From the NCBI GenBank assembly GCA_016865015.1, contig CP018226.1, positions 372,001-436,000 on the forward strand: a stretch of 64,000 nucleotides of DNA, given 5' to 3'. Positions 17,569-27,204 of this stretch are shown here, in pieces; within the stretch, counting starts at the first letter, position 1; every line of letters begins with the position of its first letter. The DNA comes from Rhizobiales bacterium IMCC20636. Its GTDB lineage: Bacteria > Pseudomonadota > Alphaproteobacteria > Rhizobiales > GCA-2746425. Both the position numbers and the translations under genes were made by a program. The notes below the pieces were generated by a model. It did not search any database. It saw only the letters and a list, made by a program, of their open reading frames with translations, and was not told where the DNA came from.

Positions 17569-18270
17569 ATGGCGTGGACCCCATCTCCAACCCCAAATCC
17601 AAACCACACAATTGACCGGCTTGCTGCGGTGCGCGGCGAAATCGCCGAAGCGGTGCTGCGCTATGAGCGCGATGCTGACGCGGTGCATCTGGTGGCCGTC
17701 AGCAAAACCTTCGCAGCGGAGGCTCTGGGACCATTATTGACCGAGGGGCAGCGCCTGTTTGGTGAAAACCGGGTGCAGGAGGCGCAGGAAAAATGGCCGA
17801 AGCTGAAAGCGCGTTATCCGGATGTGGAACTGCATTTGATCGGACCCTTGCAATCGAACAAGGCGGAGGATGCGGTGGCGCTGTTTGATGTCATTGAAAC
17901 GGTGGATCGCCTGAAAATCGCCCGCGCGTTGAAAAAGGCTGAAGAGAAGCTAGGCCTTGCCCGACGCTATTATGTTCAGGTCAATACCGGGAATGAGCCG
18001 CAAAAGGCTGGCGTTTCGGTGACGGAGGCGGTGGATTTTGTCAAAACCTGCCGCGATGAGATTGGCCTCAACATCGAGGGGCTGATGTGCATTCCACCTG
18101 CAGAACAGGTTGCCGCACCGCATTTTGCGTTGCTGCGTCAATTGGCGGAAGATGCTGGCCTTGCCAATCTATCGATGGGAATGAGCGGCGATTTTGATGC
18201 CGCGATCATGCTGGGCGCGACGCATGTGCGCGTCGGCAGTGCAATTCTCGGGTCACGTGCGACCCCGTAG
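17569..18270 (+). CDS. YggS family pyridoxal 5'-phosphate homeostasis protein
   Basis: A 233-residue cytoplasmic PLP-binding protein of the YggS/PROSC family, which keeps free PLP and amino-acid pools in balance. The family start is visible: LVAVSKTFAAEAL, with the Lys that binds PLP. It is followed by FGENRVQEAQEKWP, LHLIGPLQSNKA, GLMCIPP and the late LSMGMSGDFDAAI with the phosphate-binding Ser and Gly residues. The ATG at 17569 has AGGA 8 bases upstream and gives the usual length; a longer in-frame start at 17458 lies in the leuS leader. A hairpin follows the stop. Confidence 0.93.
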   Translation: MAWTPSPTPNPNHTIDRLAAVRGEIAEAVLRYERDADAVHLVAVSKTFAAEALGPLLTEGQRLFGENRVQEAQEKWPKLKARYPDVELHLIGPLQSNKAEDAVALFDVIETVDRLKIARALKKAEEKLGLARRYYVQVNTGNEPQKAGVSVTEAVDFVKTCRDEIGLNIEGLMCIPPAEQVAAPHFALLRQLAEDAGLANLSMGMSGDFDAAIMLGATHVRVGSAILGSRATP

Positions 18271-18285
18271 TCACTTTTGCTGTAA

Positions 18286-18311
18286 CAGGCGGCTGATGGA
18301 TCAGCCGCCTG
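18286..18311. terminator. Bidirectional hairpin between convergent yggS and transaldolase genes
   Basis: A perfect inverted repeat with 11-bp arms, CAGGCGGCTGA-TGGA-TCAGCCGCCTG, sitting in the 56-bp gap between two convergent stops. Neither side has a strong T run, so termination efficiency is uncertain, but the position and stability make a shared terminator likely. Confidence 0.6.
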
Positions 18312-18326
18312 AGCGTTGTTGAAAAA

Positions 18327-18980
18327 TCAGGTAATTGACTGACCGGTTTTAGCCCAATCGGCCAAAAAGGCAGCCAGGCCCTTATCAGTCAGTGGGTGCT
18401 TGACCAGTGCTTTCAGGGTGGCCGGTGGTGCTGTCACAACATCCGCGCCAATGAGTGCTGCCTGTTTGACATGCTCAACTGTCCGAATGGACGCCGCCAG
18501 AATTTCTGTCTGGAAATCATAATTATCGTAGATGATCCGGATGTCGGCAATCAAATCCATGCCGTCGACAGCCATATCATCCAGACGGCCAATGAAAGGG
18601 GACACGAAAGTTGCGCCGGCCTTGGCAGCCAGAAGTGCCTGATTGGCGGAGAAGCACAGGGTGACATTGGTCTTGTGACCATCAGATGTGAGCGCCTTGC
18701 AGGCTTTCAGCCCATCCATGGTCAATGGCAGCTTGATGCAGATATTGTCTGCGATCTTTGCCAAAACCGCTGCTTCCTTCATCATTTCAGCATATTCGGT
18801 CGCAGTGACCTCTGCCGACACAGGTCCGTCGACCAGATCGCAGATTTCCTTGGTCACTTCCATGATATCGCGACCGGATTTCATGATCAGGGATGGGTTT
18901 GTGGTGACCCCATCCAACAGACCGGTATCATTCATCTCGGCAATCTCTTTGATATCTGCCGTGTCGACAAAAAATTTCAT
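18327..18980 (-). CDS. Transaldolase-like / fructose-6-phosphate aldolase family protein
   Basis: A 217-residue short transaldolase (TalC/Fsa type, about a hundred residues shorter than classical transaldolase). Motifs are [13 protein letters not shown] at the start, GVTTNPSLI, the Schiff-base Lys in [32 protein letters not shown]-type phosphate-site residues, and GADVVTAPP. Members make dihydroxyacetone or sedoheptulose transfers in the pentose phosphate pathway; transaldolase and aldolase activity cannot be told apart here. GAGGAT precedes the ATG as ribosome site. It is monocistronic and converges with yggS. Confidence 0.9.
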   Translation of the reverse strand: MKFFVDTADIKEIAEMNDTGLLDGVTTNPSLIMKSGRDIMEVTKEICDLVDGPVSAEVTATEYAEMMKEAAVLAKIADNICIKLPLTMDGLKACKALTSDGHKTNVTLCFSANQALLAAKAGATFVSPFIGRLDDMAVDGMDLIADIRIIYDNYDFQTEILAASIRTVEHVKQAALIGADVVTAPPATLKALVKHPLTDKGLAAFLADWAKTGQSIT

Positions 18981-19085
18981 GGGGTAATCCTCATCTTCTT
19001 ACAAAATGCATTCAGTGCTTGTCGTTCAATCGCACATTCCGCCACGGGACGCCATGAAAGTTTTATTGAATTTCCAGCCTGAAAC

Positions 19086-19748
19086 TCACACTTTTGAGCC
19101 ATTATTGCGCCCACCCGGTGTCAATCCCAGACGGGAAGCGTGCCACGATGCTTCGGCGCGCGAGGAAATACCCAATTTGCGGTAAATCGCCTTGAGGTGG
19201 CTGGCGACGGTGCTTTCAGATACGCCGAGATGCTGGGCGACATCAATGTTGCGTAGTCCCCGGCTGATGAGGGCCAGCACTTCCTGTTCCCGGCCGGTCA
19301 ACTCTGCGTCCGGCTCTGCTGCAGGGCCTGTATTGCTGAAATGCTGCATGATTCTGCGGGCAATTGATGGCGAGAGCGCGGGCATGCCGTCTGCCAATTG
19401 CTTGAGCTGCTGGATGATGCGTTCTGGCGGCTGGTCTTTCAGCAGATAGCCGTTTGCGCCGCCGGACAGAGCCGCCACAATATTGGAATCGTTGCTGACG
19501 ATTGTGGTGATCACACTCAGTGTATCGGGGCAGTGGCTGCGAATATGGCGCAGAATGTCGAACCCGCTTCCGTCAGGCAGCGTCAGATCAATCAATGCCA
19601 GATCAAACAGGTTGCTTTGCAGCGTTGCCAGACCTTCGCGCAGCCGCCCGGCACATGTGACCTTGCAGCCTTCAAATGCGGTCTCCACGATGCCTGTCAA
19701 CCACAGGCGGGTTTCCGCAACATCTTCCACGATCAAAACGGTTTTCAT
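19086..19748 (-). CDS. NarL/LuxR-family response regulator
   Basis: A 220-residue DNA-binding response regulator. The receiver domain (1-120) has acidic residues Glu8 and Asp9, the phosphorylation site Asp54 in LIDLTLPDGSG, and Lys in GYLLKDQPP. The C-terminal LuxR-type HTH (about 145-205) reads LTGREQEVLALISRGLRN with VSESTVASHLKAIYRKL. It overlaps the sensor kinase gene upstream by 4 bases (ATGA), which marks the cognate pair. Possible targets include the divergent HAF-repeat autotransporter; this is inference from neighbourhood. Confidence 0.92.
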   Translation of the reverse strand: MKTVLIVEDVAETRLWLTGIVETAFEGCKVTCAGRLREGLATLQSNLFDLALIDLTLPDGSGFDILRHIRSHCPDTLSVITTIVSNDSNIVAALSGGANGYLLKDQPPERIIQQLKQLADGMPALSPSIARRIMQHFSNTGPAAEPDAELTGREQEVLALISRGLRNIDVAQHLGVSESTVASHLKAIYRKLGISSRAEASWHASRLGLTPGGRNNGSKV

Positions 19749-21895
19749 GATGTCTGCCTCTGTTCAACAGGAATTGCGACGGTCATGCGAAATCCCGGAT
19801 TACAGTTGGCTGTTTCCAGAGACCCGCCAAGAGTATCGACCCGCGCGTTTATGCTGTCGAGGCCAAGGCCTGCCCGGTGGCTGGACTGCTCGTGCAAACC
19901 CCTGCCGTCATCAGCGATGGTAAGGCACAAATTCCTGTCCTGAAGCAGGATTGAAATCGACATGGCTGACGCTTCAGCATGACGCAATGTGTTGGTGACA
20001 CCTTCGCGTATGATTGACCGCAGGGCATGGACAATATCCTGGGCGATTCCGGTCAGTGATTCTCCCGTAACCGCCCAATTCAGCGACAGGCCGCTGGCTG
20101 ACAAGCGCTCAACGGTTTCAAGACGCAATTCCGCAAGAGATTCCTCCAGCGACTGATGAGCGCCTGATGGATTGTTGATGATATCGCGCAGTTCGGACAA
20201 GGCTTCGCGGATCATTGCGTTTTTTCGCTCCGGTTCCGTGCCGTGCAAGGCACTGAGAAGTTTCGCGCCAATATTGTCGTGGGTATCTCTGGCAATCCGG
20301 TCGCGCTCCTGTGTTGTTCCCCGTTCAAACGCGTGCCGACTTTGTGACGTGTGCACCAGCATGGCGCATAATTCGTCTGCAAGTTCCAGATCAGTGCGGG
20401 AAAACAGCTTTCGCCCACCATGGGCCAGCGTCAGCTTTAGCGGAGTCACAAATCCGTAGCCCGGCAAGATTAGTGTCTGACCCTCCTCAGCCAGTTCAGG
20501 TTTGTGTTGCTCTGGCGAGGGGGCAAGTGACAGTGGATCATAGATCGTGCGCAGCAGTTTGACCCAGTCCGCATCACGTTGTGCCCGTTCGGGCGTCAGG
20601 GCTATTTCGACAACATTTTGAAACATGACATTGCGGCCATTGGGTGTCGGCATCAGGAGTTGTGCGAGCAGATCGCGCAGCGGAAGATAGACCAGGGCGA
20701 CGATCAGCAGGGCCAGACTGAAGGCGGGCAGAAGGTCGAGGGCGACGACCGAAACCAGAAACACATCAAGCGCGGCAAATATCATTGCGCCGCCCACATA
20801 GAACAGAATCCGGAAGGCCCATCGGTCAAGGTCGAACAATTGATAGCGGACGATTCCAAGAGCGATGCCAGCATACACAAGAATTGCCAGAGCATAACTG
20901 ACGGCCTGAGGCGCCAGGGGCGGTTCGCCGATGAGACTGGGTACCACGAACAGGAGAATGAAAATGACGGTGGCCAGAATCAATGACAGGCCAAACCAGA
21001 TCAAAGCGGCCTGCAGATGCGGTTTGCCTTTGGCAGCGCGATATTGCACGGCAGCCACGATTGGCGCACTCAAGGCGGTAAGGCCTGTTGGCAGATAACG
21101 CCCGAGATCGGGGCCTGCAAACCCGATCCGAAACGTATCCAGCAACCACCAGATGGCAAATCCGAATATGATCAGCCACAGAACGGCTGGCGGCAGCAGA
21201 CGTCGGGGATAGACCAGGAACATGATCAGAAGAGATACTGTAAAGGCCAGAGATCCCAGTGGGTTGACGGTATTCAGGATGAAGAAAAGGGGATCTGCCA
21301 GAGTGAGTTCGCGGTTGAGGTAGATCGCAGAGGGGTAGGTGGATGCCAACAGTGCAATACTGCTGACGCCGAGTGTCCGCGCTCCTGCCATTTGAGGGCG
21401 CAGGGCCCATACAAATGCGCCAATCATGCTGCAGGCCAACCCCACACCAATCTGCAGCCAGAAAGCGGTTGGCAGGTCGCGCAGAGGTCGTGTTAACGCC
21501 ACATCAACGGCGGTTCGGCTGCCATCAAGCCTGGTCAGATAGGTACGGTCGCCGGAAAGAATTTGGTAAATCATCCCCTGCCGCGCGAAGAAGTTTTCCA
21601 GCGCAGCGTAAGTCCCGACTGCATCCGGCTCTTCGATAATATCCAATGGTTCAAGACCGATATTCAGATCATTGCCATCGTCGATGCGGACAACCACATC
21701 TCCCGGCTTGAAGTCTGCAGCAGGGCCTTTTGCCGAGACCGCTGCGATGAGCAGGCCCTTTTCCTGGTATGCGCGGTCAAATTCCAGACCCAGCCACGGC
21801 TGATGCACTGCGATCATCACCATCCATCCAGCCAGAAGAGCCGCGATCAATGTGGTTACAGCAACAATTAGAAAGGGTGCTGATTTTCGGTTCAC
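19745..21895 (-). CDS. Sensor histidine kinase with periplasmic PDZ-like domain and multi-helix membrane region
   Basis: A 716-residue HisKA_3-type (NarL-partner) kinase, reminiscent of ComP. An N-terminal helix (about 7-30) is followed by a periplasmic PDZ-like domain (GLLIAAVSAKGPAADFKPGD, about 47-66). Some seven to nine membrane helices span about 145-410. Then come a GAF-like linker, the dimerisation helix with phospho-His about 539 in IARDTHDNIGAKLL, and an HATPase with DDGRGL about 662 and GLGLDSI. The start chosen is GTG at 21895, with a GAGG site 9 bases upstream. An upstream TTG at 21964 would add 23 charged residues. Paired with the downstream response regulator. The signal is unknown; PDZ domains in sensors often see protein tails. 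Confidence 0.88.
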   Translation of the reverse strand: MNRKSAPFLIVAVTTLIAALLAGWMVMIAVHQPWLGLEFDRAYQEKGLLIAAVSAKGPAADFKPGDVVVRIDDGNDLNIGLEPLDIIEEPDAVGTYAALENFFARQGMIYQILSGDRTYLTRLDGSRTAVDVALTRPLRDLPTAFWLQIGVGLACSMIGAFVWALRPQMAGARTLGVSSIALLASTYPSAIYLNRELTLADPLFFILNTVNPLGSLAFTVSLLIMFLVYPRRLLPPAVLWLIIFGFAIWWLLDTFRIGFAGPDLGRYLPTGLTALSAPIVAAVQYRAAKGKPHLQAALIWFGLSLILATVIFILLFVVPSLIGEPPLAPQAVSYALAILVYAGIALGIVRYQLFDLDRWAFRILFYVGGAMIFAALDVFLVSVVALDLLPAFSLALLIVALVYLPLRDLLAQLLMPTPNGRNVMFQNVVEIALTPERAQRDADWVKLLRTIYDPLSLAPSPEQHKPELAEEGQTLILPGYGFVTPLKLTLAHGGRKLFSRTDLELADELCAMLVHTSQSRHAFERGTTQERDRIARDTHDNIGAKLLSALHGTEPERKNAMIREALSELRDIINNPSGAHQSLEESLAELRLETVERLSASGLSLNWAVTGESLTGIAQDIVHALRSIIREGVTNTLRHAEASAMSISILLQDRNLCLTIADDGRGLHEQSSHRAGLGLDSINARVDTLGGSLETANCNPGFRMTVAIPVEQRQTS

Positions 21896-22062
21896 GTGTG
21901 GCGACCTCGGGTTTGCAGAACGGTTCCTCTTTATGTTGAAACTTTTGGCTCTCTGCCAGCCCAAATTCCCTGTCTGGCAAATGGCTGGGCCATCGGAACA
22001 CTGATTTGGACACAGTTAACGCGAACAAGACGCAGCTTGCCTCACTTCCATTGGCTCCGAAC

Positions 22063-22078
22063 TCCCCTGTTCAGGGGA
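22063..22078. other. Small hairpin in the kinase-autotransporter intergenic region
   Basis: TCCCCTG-TT-CAGGGGA, a perfect 7-bp stem, located 80 bp before the autotransporter start within the 263-bp divergent gap (21896-22158). It could be an operator or a 5' leader hairpin. Apart from it and the autotransporter ribosome site (GGGGGGA about 22149) I see no other clear element in the gap. Confidence 0.35.
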
Positions 22079-22158
22079 TAGCCCGGCAACCTTGTTCGTT
22101 CCAATTTGCTTTGATGTTTATGCGTTTTTGTGGATCGACAGATCCTTCGGGGGAATTT

Positions 22159-24288
22159 ATGAAACCGGTAAGTGGATCCAAATGGCTGCGGACAGCCGCA
22201 TTGATGAGCGGCATCAGCCTTATTCCTGTCATGGCATATGGTCAGGGCATTGATGTCTTGGCAGAACCGGGCAGAGCGGGTGGCATTTCAGCCGATGGTT
22301 CAGTGTTCGTGGGAACCATTGGTCCGCTCTATGCGCCTCATGCCTTTGTATGGACGGAAGCCGCAGGTTTTCAGGATGTCGGGGGTGTTGAATCCTCAGT
22401 TTTGTTCAAGCTGAACGCGGTTGATGTGTCAGATGATGGCACAGCTATTGTCGGAACCGCCACGCATGGCGTGCTGGGATCGGCGACCACCGGAAACAGA
22501 GCCTATCGCTGGACCGAAGCAGGTGGTTTTCAGGATCTGGGGCATCTGGGCAACAATTATTCAACGGCGAACGGTGTGTCCGGGGACGGCAATGTCATTG
22601 TGGGGTGGGCCCTCGATCCCTCAGCGTCCCGAAGTGCGGCATTCCGCTGGACTGAGGCGACCGGGATGGAAAGCCTGGCGCGGATGGATGACAAGGAAAC
22701 CACTGCGACTGCATGGGGGGCTTCCTATGACGGGTCGGTGATTGTGGGTACGTCCTCATGGGAGGATTCCTATTCCAAAACGCGTGCCTTTGTCTGGAAC
22801 AGCGACACAGGTATCACAAGCCCTCTGGCTTATCTCGACGGCGCGGAGCATTCCGCTGCTTATGATGTGTCGAATGATGGCAGCGTTATTGTCGGCTCTG
22901 CCGCTGGCAGTGCAGGCGGGCAAGTTGGTGTCTTGTGGCGCGATGGCGAAGTGCTCAAGCTTGGCAGTTATAATTCTGAAGAACGGACTTCGATTGCCTA
23001 TGGTGTGTCCGGCAATGGTCTGGTTGTGGTGGGAGCTGCAGACAGTCCTGGATATCCGGTCGGTTTCCGCTGGACGGAAGCTGGCGGGATGCAAACCGTC
23101 GAGCAATGGCTTCGTGACAGCGGGGCCACGGGCATCAATGACGGCCTCACGCTCACAGCGCGGTCGGTGAGTGAAGATGGCAGCGTCATTGTCGGTGAGG
23201 TCTTTCCCTGGAGTGCCGAGTACCTGTATATTGCCCGGGGTAGTGGTCTCACCGACGGTGGCACAGGAGGATCTGGCGGTACGGGAGGTTCTGGTGGCGA
23301 CGGCGGCGGCACAAGTGGAGGTGGCTCAAGTGGTGGCGGCGGCACTGGAGGCGTGGGACTGATCATGGTGAATGATCTTCAGACAAGCCTGGCTAGCGCC
23401 GCTTCCGCCAATAATGCCTTGGTGGGCGGGCTCGGGCTGTTGCTCAATGGTGCCGGAAGCCGTCCGCTGGACCGGCGCACGCCAGTCGGCAAATCCATTG
23501 TCTGGGTTGGTGGTGATCTGGGACGTACGGATCGTGACAGTCAGGATGGGAATGTGGCTCTGGGCGAAATCGGCTATGGGTACAATTTCGGTGCCTTCCA
23601 GTTGAATGGCGCGTTGGGTGTTACCGGCTCCAGCGAACAGACCTTACTTGGGGGCAAGACAGATGTCCTCAGCGCTTATGCCAAGCTTGAGGCATTGCAT
23701 AAATTTCATGCCACCGAAAACGGCGGTGTCTGGATTCTGGCGAGCGCAACAGGATTGCTTGGCAAGGCCGATATTTCGCGCAATTATCTGACGAATGGTG
23801 GCGTGGTCGACAGTTCCGATGGCCATACGGATGTCTATGGAATTGGTCTCCGTGCGCGTTTGCAATGGGAAAACCTGCTGCCCTATACCTCCCCCTATGG
23901 TGAATTTGCCCATGTTTCGGCTTGCCTTGATGGCTATACTGAAACGGGTGGCTCGTTTCCCGCGCGTTTCAACACCCAGTGCCAGCATTCGAATGAATTG
24001 CGGGTTGGCGTTGATGGCAAGGTTCCGATCAACGACACAATCAGCGTGACGGGTACTTTGGAAGCCGTTCACCGCCTGGAGGATGGTAGCAGCAGTGCGT
24101 CAGGGCAGGTCATCGGTCTGGGCAATTTTGATTTTGATGCCGGTTCTTCCAAGCAGAACTGGTTGCGGGCAGGCCTTGGCGTCGAAACCCAAATGGGGCA
24201 GGCAACCTTGTCACTGATGGGAAATGTGACGACTGAAGGCGGAGCGCCACAGCATTGGATCGCTTCCAAACTCAGTCTTGAATTCTAA
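22159..24288 (+). CDS. HAF-repeat autotransporter (surface protein with beta-barrel)
   Basis: A 709-residue secreted protein. A signal peptide (1-28, ending AYG) is followed by about seven HAF-type repeats (about 35-365). Each repeat has a unit like VSxDGSVIVG and, offset, AFRWTEAGGFQ. A Gly/Ser-rich linker (about 367-400) leads to an autotransporter beta-barrel (about 430-709) ending in the membrane-insertion signature KLSLEF with terminal Phe. The repeats form a surface-exposed passenger, maybe a beta-propeller-like solenoid. The ATG at 22159 with a GGGGGA site gives a clean signal peptide; an upstream in-frame ATG at 22006 would not. The gene is divergent from a two-component system. Function is unknown; adhesion is a common suggestion for such proteins. 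Confidence 0.88.
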   Translation: MKPVSGSKWLRTAALMSGISLIPVMAYGQGIDVLAEPGRAGGISADGSVFVGTIGPLYAPHAFVWTEAAGFQDVGGVESSVLFKLNAVDVSDDGTAIVGTATHGVLGSATTGNRAYRWTEAGGFQDLGHLGNNYSTANGVSGDGNVIVGWALDPSASRSAAFRWTEATGMESLARMDDKETTATAWGASYDGSVIVGTSSWEDSYSKTRAFVWNSDTGITSPLAYLDGAEHSAAYDVSNDGSVIVGSAAGSAGGQVGVLWRDGEVLKLGSYNSEERTSIAYGVSGNGLVVVGAADSPGYPVGFRWTEAGGMQTVEQWLRDSGATGINDGLTLTARSVSEDGSVIVGEVFPWSAEYLYIARGSGLTDGGTGGSGGTGGSGGDGGGTSGGGSSGGGGTGGVGLIMVNDLQTSLASAASANNALVGGLGLLLNGAGSRPLDRRTPVGKSIVWVGGDLGRTDRDSQDGNVALGEIGYGYNFGAFQLNGALGVTGSSEQTLLGGKTDVLSAYAKLEALHKFHATENGGVWILASATGLLGKADISRNYLTNGGVVDSSDGHTDVYGIGLRARLQWENLLPYTSPYGEFAHVSACLDGYTETGGSFPARFNTQCQHSNELRVGVDGKVPINDTISVTGTLEAVHRLEDGSSSASGQVIGLGNFDFDAGSSKQNWLRAGLGVETQMGQATLSLMGNVTTEGGAPQHWIASKLSLEF

Positions 24289-24355
24289 CAAAGGTCTTGC
24301 CGAAGCGCGTAAATCTGTCTTGCGGGCCAGCCCGATCTGGCTCTAAGACAGTGAC

Positions 24356-26581
24356 ATGGATTCGAGACAGACCCGCAAGACAGACCAACAGCTATCGCTG
24401 GCCAGTTTCGGCGTTACGATTGTTGACGTTCTGGTTCCTGTGGCTGTTGATCGTCCCTACAGTTACAAGGTTCCTGACGGAATGGAGCTGCGGCCAGGCG
24501 CGCTGGTCGTGGTCCCGCTGGGGCCGCGTGAAGTTACCGGAGTTGTCTGGCCTGCCAGTTCCGCGCAGGCCGATGTGCCATCTGCGAGACTGAAAACGAT
24601 TCTCTCTGTTCATGATGTTGCGCCGCTGCAGGCAGATTTGCTGGATTTCATTGCCTGGGTGTCGGCCTACACGCTGGCGCCACTGGGCATGGTGTTGCGC
24701 ATGGTGTTGCGTGCGCCAGCAGCTTTGGAGGCGCCAAAACCAATGCCGGGGTTTCGTCTTGGCTCGGTTGTGCCCGAGCGGCTGACGCCAGCGCGCCAGC
24801 GCGTGCTGGATCAACTCCAGGAAGGGTTTTCCTGGACCAAAAAAGGGCTTGCTGAAGCCGCTGGCGTTGGCACCAGCGTTATCATGGGGCTGGAAAAGCT
24901 GGGGGCGCTGGAAAAGGTTCTGCTGCCACCACAACACACATTGCTGGCACCGGACACAGAGTATGGTGTGCCGGAACTCAGCGAGATGCAGCGGCAGGCG
25001 GCAGACCAGCTTGTTGAATCGGTTGACAAGGGCGGATTTCAGCCCGCCTTGCTGGAAGGCATCACCGGATCGGGTAAAACCGAAGTCTATTTTGAAGCTG
25101 TGGCCCGGGCGCTGGACCTTGGCAAGCAGGTGCTGTTGCTGCTTCCGGAGATCTCCCTCACCAGCAGTTTTCTCGACCGGTTCACCGATCGGTTCGGCAC
25201 GCGGCCGGGGGAATGGCATTCTGACGTGTCGCCCAAACAGCGCGCTCAGGTTTGGCGTGGTGTTGCAGATGGCACGGTGCGCGCCGTGGCAGGAGCGCGA
25301 TCCGGTCTGTTTCTGCCGTTTCGAGACCTTGGCCTGATTGTTGTCGATGAGGAACATGAGCCGGCTTACAAGCAGGAGGAGGGCGCGATTTATCACGCCC
25401 GCGACATGGCCGTGGTGCGTGCGCATCGGGCCGGGTTCCCGGTGATCCTGTCATCGGCCACACCGTCTGTGGAAACGCTACACAACGCGCAATCGGGGCG
25501 CTATCAACATATCATATTGGACGAGCGCTATGCCGCTGCCGAACTGCCCGATCTATCGACGATAGATATGCGGGTTGACGGGCCGGACCGTGGCCACTGG
25601 CTTGCGCCAAAATTGGTGACTGCGTTGCGCGATACGCTGGAAGCGGGACAGCAAAGTCTGTTGTTCCTGAACCGCCGTGGCTATGCGCCCCTCACCCTGT
25701 GTCGCACCTGCGGACACCGGTTTCAGTGTGAGAACTGTTCAGCCTGGCTGGTGGAACACCGGTTTCGCGGAACCCTCTCCTGCCATCATTGCGGGCACAC
25801 ACAACAAAAACCCGACGCCTGTCCCGAATGCAACAGCGTTGACAGTCTGGTGCCGTGCGGGCCCGGTGTCGAGCGCATTGCGGAAGAAGTCGAGGCCCTG
25901 TTTCCCGAAGCGCGCACCTTGATGCTGTCATCAGATATGTTGGGCGGTGTGCGGCGCATGCGACTGGAACTGGAATCGGTCGCCAAGGGCGATGTGGATA
26001 TCGTGGTCGGCACTCAGCTGGTTGCCAAGGGGCATCATTTTCCGATGATGCGCCTGGTGGGTGTGCTCGATGCCGATCTTGCTCTGGGGCAAGGCGATCC
26101 ACGGGCCGCGGAACGCTGTTTCCAGCTTCTGGCCCAGGTTACCGGCCGGGCGGGCAGGGCTGGCGGCAAGAGCGCAGGCCTCATTCAATCCTATCAGCCG
26201 GATCATCCGGTGATTGATGCGTTGGTCAAAGGCGAGCCACATCTGTTTTATGAACGTGAACTTGCCCAGAGAAAGGCTGGTGGCCTGCCACCTTTTGGAC
26301 GACTGGCGGGAATCATTGTGTCTGGCGAAGACAAGGCCGCCGCCGCCACCCATGCGGCCGCCCTGTCGCGCGCGTCACCTAGGGCGGAAGGCGTTCGTGT
26401 CCTGGGGCCGGCGGAAGCACCCATGGCTCTTGTCAGAGGCCGTCACAGGTTCCGCCTGTTGGCGCGGGCTCCGCGCAACTTTGATTTATCGCGTTATCTG
26501 CGTGAATGGCTGACCTTGGCTCCCAAGGCGCGTGGCAGTGTCCGCGTGTCGGTTGATGTTGATCCAGTGAGTTTTTTCTAG
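24356..26581 (+). CDS. priA: Primosomal replication restart helicase PriA
   Basis: A 741-residue superfamily 2 helicase that reloads the replisome at stalled forks. The N-terminal DNA-binding domain starts after the leader (VTIVDVLVPVAVDRPYSYKV). The Walker A motif is GITGSGKTEVYF (about 235-246) and the DEEH box lies in VVDEEHEPAYKQEEG. Eight Cys of the zinc-binding insertion are in place (CRTCGHRFQCENC, CHHCGH, CPECNS...C). The C-terminal helicase motif GRAGRAGG is present. Length is normal. An upstream 67-bp gap separates it from the autotransporter, without a clear terminator. Confidence 0.96.
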   Translation: MDSRQTRKTDQQLSLASFGVTIVDVLVPVAVDRPYSYKVPDGMELRPGALVVVPLGPREVTGVVWPASSAQADVPSARLKTILSVHDVAPLQADLLDFIAWVSAYTLAPLGMVLRMVLRAPAALEAPKPMPGFRLGSVVPERLTPARQRVLDQLQEGFSWTKKGLAEAAGVGTSVIMGLEKLGALEKVLLPPQHTLLAPDTEYGVPELSEMQRQAADQLVESVDKGGFQPALLEGITGSGKTEVYFEAVARALDLGKQVLLLLPEISLTSSFLDRFTDRFGTRPGEWHSDVSPKQRAQVWRGVADGTVRAVAGARSGLFLPFRDLGLIVVDEEHEPAYKQEEGAIYHARDMAVVRAHRAGFPVILSSATPSVETLHNAQSGRYQHIILDERYAAAELPDLSTIDMRVDGPDRGHWLAPKLVTALRDTLEAGQQSLLFLNRRGYAPLTLCRTCGHRFQCENCSAWLVEHRFRGTLSCHHCGHTQQKPDACPECNSVDSLVPCGPGVERIAEEVEALFPEARTLMLSSDMLGGVRRMRLELESVAKGDVDIVVGTQLVAKGHHFPMMRLVGVLDADLALGQGDPRAAERCFQLLAQVTGRAGRAGGKSAGLIQSYQPDHPVIDALVKGEPHLFYERELAQRKAGGLPPFGRLAGIIVSGEDKAAAATHAAALSRASPRAEGVRVLGPAEAPMALVRGRHRFRLLARAPRNFDLSRYLREWLTLAPKARGSVRVSVDVDPVSFF

Positions 26582-26650
26582 AATCCGGGAATCGCAACAA
26601 AACCAAACTGCAGGCGCTTTCGTAATACGAAAGAACTATGGAGATGTTTC

Positions 26651-27007
26651 ATGATCTTTCTTGCCAACCTGTCTGCCATCATCACCGTTGGATTTGGTCT
26701 TATCTGTCTGGTCGCTCCGCGCTACTCGCTGGGGCTTATTCACCTACAGACGACGCCTGAGCGCCCCGAGGCCGTGGCTGAGGGCCGCGGCACACTTGCA
26801 GGCTTCTATCTGGCGGTTGGCCTGCTGTGTCTGGTGACTCCCTCGTCAGCCGCCTATTGGGCGTTGGCACTTGGATGGCTGTTCACAGGCTGCGGACGCG
26901 GTGTTTCAATCGTGCTGGATAATGGCCGGACAAAGTTCAATTTCGGCTCAATTTTATTCGAGCTTGGCCTTGGTGTGGCGGCGCTTCCGGCGGCTTCGGC
27001 TGTGTAA
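26651..27007 (+). CDS. DUF4345-like small membrane protein
   Basis: A 118-residue protein with four hydrophobic helices. The central AEGRGTLAGFYLAVGL and C-terminal FNFGSILFELGLG segments resemble the DUF4345 family of uncharacterised alphaproteobacterial membrane proteins. It lies alone between priA and the ATP synthase operon; a GGAGA ribosome site precedes the start. No function can be assigned. Downstream, 27008-27204 is the ATP-operon leader and promoter region. Confidence 0.65.
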   Translation: MIFLANLSAIITVGFGLICLVAPRYSLGLIHLQTTPERPEAVAEGRGTLAGFYLAVGLLCLVTPSSAAYWALALGWLFTGCGRGVSIVLDNGRTKFNFGSILFELGLGVAALPAASAV

Positions 27008-27204
27008 TGATGGACAAAACGCGCCACAGCCATATTGCACCGCGCCAAACCATATGATAGGTCAAGCGCGATTTCACCGATTGCTGTTTTGTGAAGAGCT
27101 TGAAACTTATTTCTAAGGTGTTGAAAATACACGGAATTAAATGTCGGATGCCCGTTTTGGCGGGTGATAGGAAAAATTCTTGATCCTGAGGAGACGGGGC
27201 AAAC

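Noticed and set aside
22081-22091. GCCCGGCAACC upstream of the autotransporter, like the conserved core of SAM-I riboswitches
   Set aside because: The rest of the riboswitch (kink-turn, P2 and P3 helices) is absent, and the downstream gene has no link to methionine metabolism.
23260-23355. Glycine/serine-coding low-complexity DNA that looks like a tandem repeat
   Set aside because: It is the flexible linker between passenger and barrel of the autotransporter, with imperfect repeats inside an intact frame.
24392-25426. A 344-codon open frame on the minus strand opposite priA
   Set aside because: priA is intact with all motifs; the antisense frame has no features.
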